Shown here in pieces: positions 33,606 to 44,400 of a DNA stretch of 64,000 nucleotides. Origin of the DNA: Heterohyrax brucei (Eukaryota > Chordata > Mammalia > Hyracoidea > Procaviidae); NCBI GenBank assembly GCA_028571685.1, contig CM053148.1, forward strand, positions 86,698,001-86,762,000. Reading direction: 5' to 3'. Position 1 is the stretch's first letter. The number at the start of each line of letters is the position of its first letter. Below the pieces are notes generated by a model, which was given only the letters and a program-made list of their open reading frames with translations, had not been told where the DNA came from and searched no databases. The position numbers and the translations under genes were made by a program.

Positions 33606-33807
33606 TTGCTCCATTTCTTAGTTTTTTAATATAAGCTTCTGTTGAAGGGATAGGTTATGTTGTTCTCCATTTGACTCCATTTCCCTTTTTCTCCATTTGT
33701 ATCTGTGAAGTCCCTTGGAATTTGAAGCCCACTATAGCAGGGTGAATGGCCAGGAAATGTGACAAAGAGGTCTCTAAGAAGATACTCTTTGTATCCATTT
33801 ATTTCAC

Positions 33808-34286
33808 TGTCTTAGTCATCTAGATCTGCTATAACAGAAACACCACAAGTGGACAGCTTTAACAAAGAGAAATTTGTTCTCTCACAGTCTAACAGGCTAC
33901 AAGTCAAATTCCAGGGCTCTGCTCCAGGGGAAGGCTTCCTCTGTCACCTCTGTAGGAAGGCCCTTGTCATCAGTCTTCCCTTGGTCTGGGAGCATCTCAG
34001 CACAGGAACGTCGGGTCCAAGGGACATGTTCTACTCCTGATACTGCTTTCTGGGTGTATAGGGTATCCATGCCTGGCTGCTTGCTTCTTTCCTTTATATT
34101 GCAAAAGAAACTGGCTTAAGACACTATCTAATCTTTTGTAACTCATCAGTATAACTGCTGCTAATCCATCTTATTACAGAGCTAGACTTTACAATGCATA
34201 GTATGGATAAACATGCAATATTGGGAACCCTGGCCCAGTCAAATTGATACACACATTTTTGGGGGGACGTAATTCAGTCCACGACA
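33808..34286 (-). mobile_element. MaLR LTR
   Basis: Antisense, complete: TGTCTTAGTCATCTAGATCTG at the left and ATTTTTGGGGGGACGTAATTC...CACGACA at the right. It stands beside an old L1 and may have inserted at its 5' edge. Confidence 0.88.
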
Positions 34287-34890
34287 CTTATATACCAATA
34301 TTCACTTCAAAACTATTTGCAGCAGCAAAAAGCGAAGACTGCATAAATCTCATCAACAAATTAACAAATATTCATAATAAAACAAGTAATATTAAACACA
34401 CACACACACACACAAAACCATTGCTGGCCTCTTGTCACCCCAGAGGACAGAGTAGAACGGCCCCATAACTTTTCTAAGCAGCAGCCAGTAGATTCCAACC
34501 ACCATGGCTTGAATATTTCTCAGTAATAAAAGACATGAAATCGTAATCCATGTGACAATATCGACAAACCTTGGAAATACCATGCTGAGTGAAGGAAATC
34601 AGACACAAAAGAGCTGATAGTGTATCATCTCCCTTATGTGAAATATTGAGAATTAGCACGTGCGTTAGTGGTTACAGGGGAAGGAGTTGAAAGGGAAGAA
34701 AAAGGAAAACATGGACTCGTTACTTAGGGACTCTGAGCTTCTGCTGTGGGTGATGCAAAAATCTTCAAACCATAATAATGATGGTTGAACAGCATGATAG
34801 ACATGATGTCACTGAATTGTATGTGAGGAATCATGAAATGCAAGGTTTTATCATATATACTAACCAAAAGAAAAAAAAGAAACAATTGTG
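34287..34890 (+). mobile_element. Old L1 (L1M-type) 3' region
   Basis: Sense: TGAATATTTCTCAGTAATAAAAG, CTTGGAAATACCATGCTGAGTG, GAAATCAGACACAAAAGAGC, GTTAGTGGTTACAGGGGAAGG, CACTGAATTGTATG (34811-34824). These are the landmarks of the ORF2 end and 3'UTR of old mammalian L1s. Broken by a (CA) tract and an AfroSINE. Confidence 0.75.
34396..34508 (-). mobile_element. AfroSINE with (CA)n tail
   Basis: Antisense. A (CA)9 tract (34397-34414) stands where the A-rich tail would be, then GGACAGAGTAGAACGGCCCC, TTTTCTAAGCAGCAGCCAG and GATTCCAACC. Head missing. Confidence 0.75.
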
Positions 34891-35662
34891 AAAAGTCATT
34901 TTCTGTCAATTATCATGCTATTACATAAATTAGAACAATAAACTGTTTAATGACCAGGATGTCACGATACTATAGTTTGGGAAAATTAAACTCTATATTG
35001 ACTTGGGATATGATTTGTTCACATTTCTATTCCTTATTTTTCAGTTCTGTATCAATTATAGTCAGTTATATTTTGGGGAGGAATATAAGGCAGTTGTGAT
35101 ATTTTTCCCTGTCTTTGATTTTTGTGTTGTAAGTTGGAAGCTGTGATCCACTCTTGAGGCAACTCTAATAAAGCCATGTGTTTTATTCCCAGCTTAATAA
35201 GATCAACCAGCAGGGTGTCCTACTTTCAGAAATGTCTGAGAAAGTATCCCTCTCACTGAGCTGAGAAAAAAGGCAAGAGATTTTGTTCTTCTTTTTAAAT
35301 TTTGGGAGCACCAGGATGCAGAGTCCCAAAGAATAATTCATTGTGGTTCATGGGACTTCCTCAGAATGTATCCTTTTCTCTCTTCAAGTTCATTTGAATA
35401 ATTCTGAGTTCTTGGTGGGCTGTTAATCAGTTTAGCCTGTGAAATCCAGGCTGAAGCAAGGTATGTTACTGGTGCTGGGAGACGGATCTTTTCTTTTTAA
35501 AGTAATACCAGTTGGTGAACTGTTTGATGCAATTTTTGTTGAGTAAGAACTAAGGATCCAATAAACTTCTTAACAAATGACAGATTTTCTTTGCATTTTC
35601 AAGTTAGTGCAGTTAATGACAATTAACATGGGTTCTTATTAATACGTGTTATGTACTAAGTT
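34891..35662. other. Single-copy DNA
   Basis: No feature recognised. An acceptor-like TTTTATTCCCAG at 35181-35192 has no donor within a plausible distance. Confidence 0.4.
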
Positions 35663-35825
35663 ACTCTGGTAGTGTTGTGGTTAAGTGCTATAGCTGCTAA
35701 CTAAAAGGTCAGCAATTCGAATCTGCCAGGTGCTCTTGAAAACTCTATGGGGCCGGTTCTTTTCTGTCTGTAGGGTTGCTGTGAGTTGGAGTCAATGTGA
35801 TGGCAGGGGGTTTGAATTGAATTGA
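35663..35825 (+). mobile_element. AfroSINE
   Basis: Sense: CTCTGGTAGTGTTGTGGTTAAG, box B ATTCGAATCTGCC, GGGCCGGTTCTTTTCTGTC, tail TTGCTGTGAGTTGGAGTC. A TTGAATTGAATTGAATTC simple tail follows. Confidence 0.93.
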
Positions 35826-35994
35826 ATTCAAATCAAGATATGACTTAGTTTAGAAATACATATTTTTCCTTTTAGGCCTTTTATTAACACTTGCGAAGGC
35901 TTATTAGAAAGATCTCAGTCTTTATGGCAGCTCCTGAGCAATAGCTGGGTCGATTTTATAACAGCACATCAAGAGTGAATGACCGCCAGGAGCA

Positions 35995-36534
35995 TGTGAG
36001 GTCTGATAAATCTGTGAAATTAATTGTTCTAAGTGCTACGTACATCACTGCTGAATGTCACTAGGGCCGCCTGCAAGGTACTCCCTTTGGGAAGCTTTGC
36101 ACCAACGTCAGCACCTAGTCCACCCTTCAAAGCAGTCTTAGAACTCTTTCTCGAGTGGCCATTGAACATGGTGACAAGTGGCCAGTTTGCAAACTTAATT
36201 GTGTAGTTATGTGTGAGGGAGTTTTTAGCTAGTAAACAAATAACTGTATTGGAACACCTTTCTCACTTACCTAGCCCCCAACACCTTTTTTTTTTCTTTT
36301 TACTCAAAGAAGGGAAGACATTTGGATGACATGCAGGACATCAAGGGTAATATGATGACAGCTCTGATGGCCATTCCTGAAAAAAGTTTGCTTTGAAGGG
36401 TAACCTGTGTGCTGACATCGGTCCATAGCTTCCCAAGGTGAATACGTCAAAGGTGACCTTAGTGATTGCCAGCATTAAGATATTGATCACTTTTCCTAGG
36501 ATGCGTTTGTGAACTTTATTGGCAGTTCTCGTGT
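35995..36534 (+). mobile_element. Mariner-derived element with long inverted arms, copy 2
   Basis: 540 bp. Left end TGTGAGGTCTGATAAATCTG (35995), right end TTTATTGGCAGTTCTCGTG (36516-36534). Left arm to about 36190 and right arm from about 36370 are inverted copies that carry the C-terminal transposase coding stretch (GGCAGTTC...; GACATCGGTCCATAGCTTCCC at 36414-36434 is the sense version of 36091-36112). Centre sense: GGGAGTTTTTAGCTAGTAAAC, then GGACATCAAGGGTAATATG. No frame survives. Confidence 0.8.
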
Positions 36535-36593
36535 TATGTTCATATGGCTTCTGTAATTACCAACAGCAGTCTAATGTCATGTTTACTTCCATC

Positions 36594-36772
36594 TGGAAAC
36601 CCTGGTGGTGTAGTGATGAAATGCTACGCCTGCTAACCAAAAGGTCGGAGGTTCAAATTCACCAGGAGCTTCTTGGAAACTCTGTGTGGCAGTTCTACTC
36701 ATCTATGCAGTTGCTGTGAGTTGGAATGGACTTGATGGCAGTGGGTTTGGTTTTGGGTTTCTACTTCCATCT
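36594..36772 (+). mobile_element. AfroSINE with target duplication
   Basis: Sense: GGAAACCCTGGTGGTGTAGTG, box B GTTCAAATTCACC, TTCTTGGAAACTCTG, tail GTTGCTGTGAGTTGG and GTGGGTTTGGTTTTGGG. Exact 11-bp duplication TACTTCCATCT at 36584-36594 and 36762-36772, so one of the younger copies. Confidence 0.95.
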
Positions 36773-36839
36773 ACATTTCACATTTGCTTTGATTTTAGTA
36801 ACTGAGGTTCAGCAGTTACGGTTTTGGAAGAAAGGACAA

Positions 36840-37600
36840 ATTAAATTGCAAATAGTTTTGAACTTATTAATTACACAATATTTATTAAATATGTTATTTA
36901 TTACACATCATATAGTAATTAAAGACATATAAACATATCATACAATAAAAATACACTTATTAAATATTAAATAATATTAAATATTATACTACCTATTGTA
37001 TTTGTAATGGAAAATTAATAGTACTCAAAATTCAAGAAAAATGTTACAGCAATGTTACATAGCCTCCTAACTCTGAGTTTAAGTAAAGCCAAGCCTCCAT
37101 CTTCAACATCACCTTTTCCCCAGGTGGCTGATAGTGTGGCACTTTGGGTATTAGAATATGAGGAGTATTCTTTACAGTAATTTTAAGACGAAATATTCTT
37201 ACACTTTTACATACCATAGGAAGCTGTTTTGTGCTATAATCCCCCTTATGACACCTGATTGTCAGATCCTAGTTCCCATTACTTTTAATTTTATTTTGCA
37301 AATTCACAAATTATGGTGGAGAGCTGCTCTATGTCTGGTTGCAAACATTGTTTTAGCAAACACACTCATCTTTTGTAAGATGGAAAGTTGGTTACTTGGA
37401 TTGGAGATTTTGCTGAACAAGTTTATTGGAAACAAAAAACAAATATTGGTATAGTTCACCTTTTTCATTTGCATCAAAGACAATTTTTGAGGCTTTATTC
37501 AAAATAATTGAACATGTGAAATAAAGTTTTTCTTTTTTTCCACCTCCAATGTTGGAAGTTTATATTTTTCTTTGGTGAGTTTATTATAATAAGAAACTGT
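36840..37600. other. Very A+T-rich single-copy DNA
   Basis: 36840-37010 is almost only A and T, with many TATTAAATA words, and could act as an unwinding or matrix-attachment element. No repeat or exon seen after it. Confidence 0.4.
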
Positions 37601-37602
37601 TG

Positions 37603-37722
37603 AGTTTTCAAAGTGAAGGGTGACTGCCATAGCTGTCTCTCCCAGGGCCACTGGTGGCTTTAAACCAGTAATTTTTGGTTAGCTGTTGAGCGCTTTAACC
37701 GCTGTACTACCAGGGTTCCTTA
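37603..37722 (-). mobile_element. AfroSINE, internally deleted
   Basis: Antisense: the middle TCTCCCAGGGCCACTGGTGGC, box B CTTTAAACCAG, then TTTTTGGTTAGCTGTTGAGCGC and head CCGCTGTACTACCAGGGTTCC. Tail missing. Confidence 0.75.
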
Positions 37723-38094
37723 AGAAACCACCAGAAAAGAAAAATATTCTTAAATGTTTCTCACTGAATAAGATTTTCAATTAATATCAACTGGAACAAT
37801 TACAGCTGAAATGTACCCAGTTTTTAATTTAAGTTTGGTCAGTTTGGCAAGGTTATTGAAAAGTATGAAAGCTTCTTCGGTAAGATGTTTAAAAACTAGA
37901 CTGTCCTTGATTTAACGGCTGACTCCAGGAATCAAGTCCTCTGAGACTTCAGTTCCTTCTGGTGGCAGGTGATCTGGACTTGTGTTACCTTTTCAGATGT
38001 TTTTAATGGCTATTGGCAATTAAAAAAAAAAAAATCTGCCCAGAAAAGCAAATAGCCAAAAGGCATTTTAAAGCTGGTAGAATCAAGGGAATGT
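37723..38094. other. No feature recognised
   Basis: About 370 bp with a run of 13 A (38019-38031) and no repeat family or exon seen. Confidence 0.4.
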
Positions 38095-38160
38095 GTGCGT
38101 GTTTGTGTGTGTCTGTGTCTGTGTGTCTGTGCGTGTGTGCACCTTCACACACACACACCT
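38093..38160 (+). repeat. (TG)n tract followed by (CA)n tract
   Basis: An impure TG run (about 38095-38142) turns into a CA run (38145-38158) after GCACCTT, so the strand can fold back on itself. Shadow frames (38003-38370) come from it. Confidence 0.9.
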
Positions 38161-38599
38161 CTGACCTCTCTGAAGAGAAATCTCTCACAAGCAAATCAAT
38201 ACATGGGGGAACAAAATAAGAAACATTCTGGGTTTAATGGAGGAGAAACCGTACAACTTTCAAAGAGAATTAAATTGAAAACTATACTAGGCCTATGTAT
38301 CTCCCGGCAAAGACTCTTGGACAACAGGAGGTTCGCCCCTGGTATAAAGATTTGGGCTTTTCAGATCTGATCTCACTAGCTTTGCAGGATAAACCCCAGT
38401 TGACTGCACTGGTGTTAAAAAAGCTGCACGTAATGGTCACAGGATGGATTCATCTATCTTTCCCAATCAAAATTCATTTATTTCCCAGGTACAAAGCCAA
38501 TTTGGCTCCTTTATTTATCTTTTTTTGGTAACTGTACAACCATAGCTACAGTACTCGGATGTTGCTATCTCACGTAAACCTATAGGACGTACATACATC
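38161..38599. other. Single-copy DNA
   Basis: No repeat recognised. Open frames at 38095-38531 have no domain. Confidence 0.4.
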
Positions 38600-38735
38600 A
38601 CTGTTATCTCCAGTTGCAGATGAGAAATGAAGGATCGTGGGAAATTAGGTAACATGCTTAAGGCCATGTGGCTAAGAGGTGTAAAAGGTGGGATTTTACT
38701 TAAATTCATCTAATTTCAAAACCCAAATTCTTTCT
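38600..38735 (-). mobile_element. MIR fragment
   Basis: Antisense MIR order is clear: TATCTCCAGTTGCAGATGAGAAATG, TTAGGTAACATGCTTAAGGCC, CATGTGGCTAAGAGG, TGGGATTTTACTTAAATTC, CCCAAATTCTTTCTC. Confidence 0.65.
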
Positions 38736-38749
38736 CAGAATGCATATTC

Positions 38750-38990
38750 TTTTTTTTTTTTTTAATAAATTGTACTTTAGATGAAGGTTTATAGAACAAA
38801 CTAGTTTCTCATTAAAGAGTTAGTACATATACTGTTCTATCACATTGGTTAATAACCCCACAAATGCGAACACTCTCTCTCTCAACCTTGGCTTCCCTAT
38901 TACTAACTTTTCCTGTCCCCTCCTACCTTCTAATACTTGGAACACGTATTATTAACTGCTTTCTGTAACCTATGAAATTGTGTCATGTTA
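38750..38990 (-). mobile_element. L1 3'UTR end, antisense
   Basis: Starts with a 14-base T run (38750-38763), then GTACTTTAGATGAAGG and GAACAAACTAGTTTCTC, as in 24825-24860, up to CTATTACTAACTTTTCCTGTCC. Only the last ~230 bp of an L1. Confidence 0.85.
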
Positions 38991-39353
38991 TGAGAATCAG
39001 TAAAAATTCATTTGTATGACAAGCAATGTCTAAGTTTTGGATATGCCACAAATGCTTTGGAAGTACTCCAAGAGAAATATGTAATCTACTGACATATTTA
39101 GAAATGAGCTATCAAAAATTAATCATACCAGATAGGATTCTGATAGATCACGTGCATGTTAAAAATGTAAACTTAGCTACAAATATTCATTGACTTTCCT
39201 TAACATATTAATATTTGCATTACATGGCTGGTATTTGACATTGACCACCTCAGGTGAATAGAAATTAGACTAGAAAACCCTTAAGAGTAACTGAGCCCAG
39301 CATTCGGTGAACATGATTTTATCAAACCTGATTAATATGTTATTCCACATATA
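38991..39353. other. No feature recognised
   Basis: A+T-rich, 360 bp, no repeat or exon recognised. Confidence 0.4.
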
Positions 39354-39492
39354 TGTTGTTGCTAGGTGCTGTTGACTTAGCTCTGATTGATAGTGACTTG
39401 AGGTACAACACAACACAATATTTCCCAATCCTGCACCAGCCTCACAATCATTGCTGTGGTTAAAATCATTTTTGTAGCTATGGCATTGATCC
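39354..39492 (-). mobile_element. RTE tail fragment
   Basis: Antisense: GTTGTTGCTAGGTGCTGTTG, AGTGACTTGAGGTACAACAC, CAATCCTGCACCAGCCTCAC, AATCATTGCTGTGGTTAAAATC. About 140 bp of the RTE 3' end. Confidence 0.8.
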
Positions 39493-40023
39493 AAATTTAC
39501 CTATATAAACACATATAAATTTATAAGTGTTCTTATAATAATCTTTTATTGCAGTTTTCCTTTTTTTCCCCTACATTGAACATCAACTGGTCTTTCTCTG
39601 AACTTTGTTTAATGATTGACAGCATCTACGCCGTAAGTAGCTGATATGCTAAGCAGAAATCTGTGAAACAGGTTTTTTCAAGATTCAGAGACTGATTTTA
39701 CTTAAATGAAGAAACATCGATATTTGGTGGTTTATGCGGAGCGGTATTGCGACAGAGAAGGCCGATGCAGTAGCTTTCTTATTGTCGGCTTTGAGCCCCA
39801 AACTCCTTGTTACTCTCTGGAGAGCAGAATCAAATTCTCTATCACTCTTCTTTTACTCTTTTCTGTTCTTTTCTCAATGCAAAGAAAAATGGCACAATTC
39901 CCACAATCCATTTTCTTTGGCCCTGTGTGATGAACACACAAACAACATACATAGATAAGCATCATGCAGACAAGAAATAAACTTTCCACTCAGAGAATCT
40001 CCTTTTCAGACATTTAAAGATAG
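39491..40023. other. Single-copy DNA
   Basis: No repeat recognised. Two overlapping 74-codon plus frames at 39706-39958 have no domain, and no splice sites flank them. Confidence 0.4.
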
Positions 40024-40487
40024 CCCCAAACCAAACCAAACCAAACCAAACCAAACCAAACCAAACCAAACCAAACCAAACCAAACCAAACCAAACCAAA
40101 CCAAACCAAACCAAACCAAACCAAACCAAACCAAACCAAACCAAACCAAACCAAACCAAACCAAACCAAACCAAACCAAACCAAACCAAACCAAACCAAA
40201 CCAAACCAAACCAAACCAAACCAAACCAAACCAAACCAAACCAAACCAAACCAAACCAAACCAAACCAAACCAAACCAAACCAAACCAAACCAAACCAAA
40301 CCAAACCAAACCAAACCAAACCAAACCAAACCAAACCAAACCAAACCAAACCAAACCAAACCAAACCAAACCAAACCAAACCAAACCAAACCAAACCAAA
40401 CCAAAACCAAACCAAACCAAACCAAACCAAACCAAACCAAACCAAACCAAAACCAAACCAAAACCAAACCAAAACCAAACCAAACCA
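40024..40487 (-). repeat. (CCAAA)n pentamer array, (TTTGG)n on the minus strand
   Basis: 76 perfect units from 40026 to 40405, one extra A, nine further units to 40451, then alternating CCAAA and CCAAAA units to 40484. Interruptions occur only at the side of the adjoining AfroSINE, whose normal tail is TTTGGTTTTGG-like, so the array grew from that tail. All three minus frames stay open because 15 bases (5 codons) are the true period. Confidence 0.97.
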
Positions 40488-40680
40488 CACCCATTGTCAC
40501 TGAGTGAATTCTGACTCGCAGCTACTCTACAGTACACAGTAGAGTTGCCCTGTAGAGTTTCCAAGGCTATAAATATGTTACGGAAGCCGACTGTCTCATC
40601 TTTCTCCTGTGGAGTGGCTAGTGGGTTCAAATTGCTGATTTTGTAGTTAACAGCTAAGTGCTTAACCACTGAGAAACAAG
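40488..40680 (-). mobile_element. AfroSINE, long variant, founder of the pentamer array
   Basis: Antisense: CCATTGTCACTGAGTGAATTC, AGAGTTGCCCTGTAGAG, GTTTCCAAGGCTATAAATATG, module AAGCCGACTGTCTCATC, box B GTTCAAATTGCTG, head GTGCTTAACCACTGAGAAAC. Confidence 0.88.
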
Positions 40681-40942
40681 GCCCCCTAAAACTACCCAGG
40701 GCTTACTGATGTCCTGGGGCTGCATCTTTAAAAGGCTTCTCAAATCATTCTGGCCCTCTTAGATATACTTTGCAAGGGAGTTAGTGATGGGATGTAAAAA
40801 CAGTGAGTGACTGGGAATTTAGAATGCAATTTTTAGTTTGGGCTGTGTCCAAAATTTCAGCACGGAATCAAGGACCACATCTTTTGTGCTCATCATTGTA
40901 TCTGCAGTACCTAACACAGTGCCTGACATACATCAAGAGTGG
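40681..40942. other. No feature recognised
   Basis: GTACCTAACACAGTGCCTGAC (40908-40928) is the MIR/L2-era phrase often seen in old repeats, too short to classify. Confidence 0.3.
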
Positions 40943-41137
40943 TTGTCTTCTAATCCGTTCTGACTCATGACAACTCATGTGGGTCAGAGCAGAACTGTGC
41001 TTCATAGGGTTTTCGGTGGCTAATGTTTGAGAGGCAGATCACTAGTCCTTTCTTCTGAGGTGCCTCTGGGTGGCACCTCACTTTCAACCTTTCAGTTCAC
41101 AGCCAAGAACCTCTGCTGTGTACACCACTGGGACTCC
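40943..41137 (-). mobile_element. AfroSINE, older long variant
   Basis: Antisense: CTTCTAATCCGTTCTGACTC, CATAGGGTTTTCGGTGGCTAATG, CAGATCACTAGTCCTTTCTTC, GAGGTGCCTCTGGGTGG, CTTTCAACCTTTCAG, head TGTACACCACTGGGACTCC. Confidence 0.85.
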
Positions 41138-42221
41138 AGAGAGTAGACACTGAATATCAGTTCGTTAAACGCATAATTGAAACAATGAAACTTCATGAGA
41201 AGGAACTCTAAAAGAGAAGATGACTGCTTTGTTACCACCTGTTTTGGGGACAGATACATATATTTGATCAATTTAATCACAATAGTTTCTTGAGAATCAG
41301 AAAGATCTGTGAACTCATTCATCTGAGGCATTCTGGGTGTCAGATGGAAGTTTGTTCAGGTTTTCAGCAGACATTTAAGGGAAGAGGTGGAAGAATTTAT
41401 ACTAAGATGATAACTTCTCCTTGATAACTTGTAAGAGGATTTCAAAAGAGAAATGACTGTAATTGTCTTGATTTCTTGACAAGACAGTATGGCTTTTGAC
41501 TCCTCCAGAGTAGCGAAATGAGGTCACAGCAGTCAGCATGTTTTATCAATGCAGTTTTGAAATGAAGACAGTTGAATTAAAAAACAAAACAACAAAAAAA
41601 TGATACCATATTCCATGATAAACTACAGAAAGAAATTGTACTGTTGGGCATGGAGTTTTACTTAGGCAGCCTGATGTATATTTTTCAAAATATTGGTATT
41701 ATAATTATTATATTTTGCTACTTCCTTAGGAAGATGTAACTTTTATTGAGGAGTAATTCTTAGTTATTCTTCATAGATAACACACCGTATAATAATATTT
41801 TTATGAGCAAGCATTAATGTTAAATGTAATTTCTCATATATATATAATTTTGTGGTATGTTTTAAAGAGGATCTATGAGACAGTCTGTTTTGTTCCCTCC
41901 AAGAACAAGTAGTTTAGATACTTATTATTATTTTTTGCTAATTACTGATTCTAGGAACATTGGCCTATAGTTCAGATACGATAAAGTATGTTCTCAATAA
42001 CTCAGACATTTTCTAGTGTGTTAATGTCTAAATAAAGCTACTATTTTTTCCCCATTTTTTTCTGAGTATTATGATATTTCAAGAAGAATTTCTGAGTAGA
42101 GTGGATTGTCGTTGATTTGAAGGTTGAACTGATGACATTCGCGAAGAATAAACTGTTCTTACAGGAAGCATCAAGTGTGTTGTCTCCAGTATCTTGTCTC
42201 TAAACACTGCAGACTGATACC
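41138..42221. other. Single-copy DNA, about 1.1 kb
   Basis: No repeat recognised. 41690-41850 is strongly A+T-rich. A 79-codon reverse frame (41092-41331) begins in the SINE and has no motif. Confidence 0.4.
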
Positions 42222-42395
42222 AACAGCCCTGGGGGCATAGTGACTAAGTGCTATCGCTGCTAACCGGAAGGTCAGCAGTTCAAACCCACAAGGAGCTCCT
42301 TGGAAACTCTGTGGGGCAGTTCTACCCTGTCTATAGGGTTGCTATGAGCCAGAATACACTTGATGGCAGTGTTTTTTTTTTTGTGTGTGTGTGTA
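42222..42395 (+). mobile_element. AfroSINE
   Basis: Sense: CAGCCCTGGGGGCATAGTG, GCTAACCGGAAGGTCAG, box B GTTCAAACCCAC, GGAGCTCCTTGGAAACTC, tail GTTGCTATGAGCCAGAATAC. A T run plus (GT)n tail (42371-42395) follows. Confidence 0.95.
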
Positions 42396-42731
42396 GGAAG
42401 ATAGTTGCCTGTATTAGCATCTGCTATGGCATGTTTATTGAGTAGATATGTCTACTTCTAACGTTTTTGTGTAAAGGGCATGTGTAAATATTTTAGGCTT
42501 TGAAGAGCACAACAACTCCACTCCAGGGGAGCTGAACAGAAAAAGAGTCATAGCCAATTCTTAAAAAATGGGCATGGCTTTGTGCCAATAATACTTTATT
42601 TACAAAGAGAAGAGGTGGCTTGCCCTATCTGGCTTGTGGGCCCTAGTTTTCTGGCTGCTGTTCTAGCTGTTAGCATGGAAATTAAGGTGTTTACTACATT
42701 CAGGAGTAATAATTGAAGGCTATGAGCCACT
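42396..42731. other. No feature recognised
   Basis: The block 42470-42560 (GTAAAGGGCATGTGTAAATATTTTAGGC...) resembles an old mammalian repeat, but I cannot name it with confidence. Confidence 0.3.
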
Positions 42732-42888
42732 GGGAGTCCTGGTGATACAATGGTTAAGAGTTCGACTGCTAACCCAAATGTCGGCAGTTCGAATCCACTA
42801 GCTGCTCTTTGGAAACCTGATGAAGCAGTTCTGCTCTGCCCTGTACGGGTGCTATGAGAGGGAATCCCCTTGGCATCAACAGCTTGTC
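42732..42888 (+). mobile_element. AfroSINE with intact box B
   Basis: Sense: GGGAGTCCTGGTGATACAATGG, GTTAAGAGTTCGACTGC, box B GTTCGAATCC (42788-42797) as in a tRNA gene, GTTCTGCTCTGCCC. The tail is slightly changed (GAGAGGGAATCCCCTTGGC). Confidence 0.93.
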
Positions 42889-43124
42889 CTTCACCACGCT
42901 CTTCACACTTTTCAGCATTTATGTTTCCATCTACTGCTATTGCCGTTCGTCCTGAAAAACTTTCTTTGGCATGTCTTATGATATACATCTCTAGATGATT
43001 GTCTCTTCTTTTTTGTGAAAATGTCTTTGGTCTGATTTTCCTCATGAAGTATATTTTTACTATATGTGGATTCTAGTTGATAATTTTTTGGTCTGTGGCC
43101 AGCACTTTAAAGATTTGGTTCTAC

Positions 43125-43312
43125 TTACAGCATCGTGGTGAAGTGCTATAGCTGCTAACCCAAAGTGCTATAGTTGTTAACCAAAAGGTTGCTAACCAAA
43201 AGATTGGCAGTTTGAATCTACCAAGCGCTCCTTGGGAGCTCTATGGGGTAGTTCTGCTCTGTCCCACAGGGTCTTTATGGGACTGAGCTCGATGACAGTG
43301 GGTTTTATTCTT
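43125..43312 (+). mobile_element. AfroSINE with duplicated head
   Basis: Sense. Near the head, GTGCTATAGCTGCTAACCC is followed by GTGCTATAGTTGTTAACC, then GCTAACCAAAAGATTGG, so the segment before box B is present two to three times. Then GTTTGAATCTACC, GTTCTGCTCTGTCC, tail GGTCTTTATGGGACTGAGC. Confidence 0.88.
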
Positions 43313-43917
43313 CTGATTTCCATAGTTGCTGATCGTTTAATCATTCTTACCATTATGTAATGTGTTGTTTTTCTCTTTCTGCTTTCAGTATTACTCTTTC
43401 GCTCTGGCTTTTGCCTGTCTAAGAGTGTTGTGCCCAAGTGTAGCCTTCTCCATGTTCATTTTGCATCAAACATCTTGAATGTGTAAATTTATGTCTTTTA
43501 TCAAATTTGGGAAATTTTCAACCATTATTCTTTATATATTGTCTCTTATTTTTCTCTTTTTTTCTTTTTGTATTCCAGTTATATATATATATGTCCAATC
43601 ATTCTACATTATTCAGCAGGTAACTAAAGTTGTATTCTTATCTTTATCTTTTCCACATCACAAGGCATAGTCTGTTGATAACTTTTAAGTTCAGTAGCTT
43701 TTCTCTGTTATCTCCATTTGACAGCTGAGTCTCTCTAGAGAATTTTTTCAGCTCTTTTTTATTTTAGTGTTTCTAGTTGGTCCTTTTAATAGCATATGCA
43801 TGTTTTAAATTTTTTTCTGCTACTGTCTATTTTTAATTCACTGAAGATATTTTTTATTTTCTCTGCTGATAGAGTTATAAAGTCACATTAAAACTCTTGT
43901 CTGTTAGTTTGAATTAG

Positions 43918-44070
43918 GTGGACACTCTCGTGGTGTAGTGGTTAAGTGATAAGTCTGCTAGCCAAAAGGTCAGCAGTTGAAATCCATCAGACACTCACAG
44001 GGTTGCTGTGAGTCAGAATTGACTCGACCATAGTGGGTTTTTCTTTGGTTGGTTTGTTTGGTTGTTTTCA
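43918..44070 (+). mobile_element. AfroSINE, internally deleted
   Basis: Sense: GGACACTCTCGTGGTGTAGTGG, GTTGAAATCCATC, then directly CAGGGTTGCTGTGAGTCAG, so the GCTCCTTGG to CTCTGTCC part is gone. Tail GACTCGACCATAGTGGG plus TTTGG-type run. Confidence 0.9.
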
Positions 44071-44400
44071 TCAGGCAGACTTAAGACTGTTTATATTTGA
44101 TTTTATTTCTACTGACAATCTATTCCATTTTCTGAGTTCTTCATAATTTAGTATTTGATGTTGGGCATTAAGAGAGTAGAGACACTGGATTCAGTTATTT
44201 TTCTGTGATCAATATTTTCTCTGAGTGAATTTGATTATTCTTCTCTTATTTTAGAAGGATTATACTTTTACTTCTCAATATTGCTGGCTAGCAACATTCT
44301 GAGAAGGTGTTTAGCTGAACTGCTTTGAGTCTATTTTGCACATACAAGGCTCAGGGGTTAGTAAGAAATGCAAGTAGACGAATATAGTAATACGTCTGTG

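Larger units (their letters stand above)
42889..44400. mobile_element. Old L1-like block, split by AfroSINEs
   Basis: T-rich text with the phrases TTTTTGTGAAAATGTCTTTGG, TATATGTGGATTCTAGTTGA, CAAATTTGGGAAATTTTCAACC, TTCAGCTCTTTTTTATTTTAG and GATGTTGGGCATTAAG, which I know from old (L1M-era) LINE 3' regions. Orientation is probably antisense. Two AfroSINEs (43125-43312 and 43918-44070) interrupt it. Confidence 0.5.

Noticed and set aside
40024..40487. CRISPR-like or telomere-like array
   Set aside because: The unit is a pure pentamer without spacers, and not the vertebrate telomere hexamer. It is a SINE-tail expansion.
39962..40669. Three long minus-strand open frames (158-235 codons) with a GLVWF repeat
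   Set aside because: They are the translation of the CCAAA array. Five codons equal three repeat units, so every frame is open. No start context or flanking exon supports a protein.
42788..42797. tRNA gene (intact box B GTTCGAATCC)
   Set aside because: It belongs to an AfroSINE; the surrounding text cannot fold into a tRNA cloverleaf as a functional gene.
42596..43045. 149-codon reverse frame
   Set aside because: Crosses an antisense AfroSINE reading and part of an old L1-like block; no domain or splice support.
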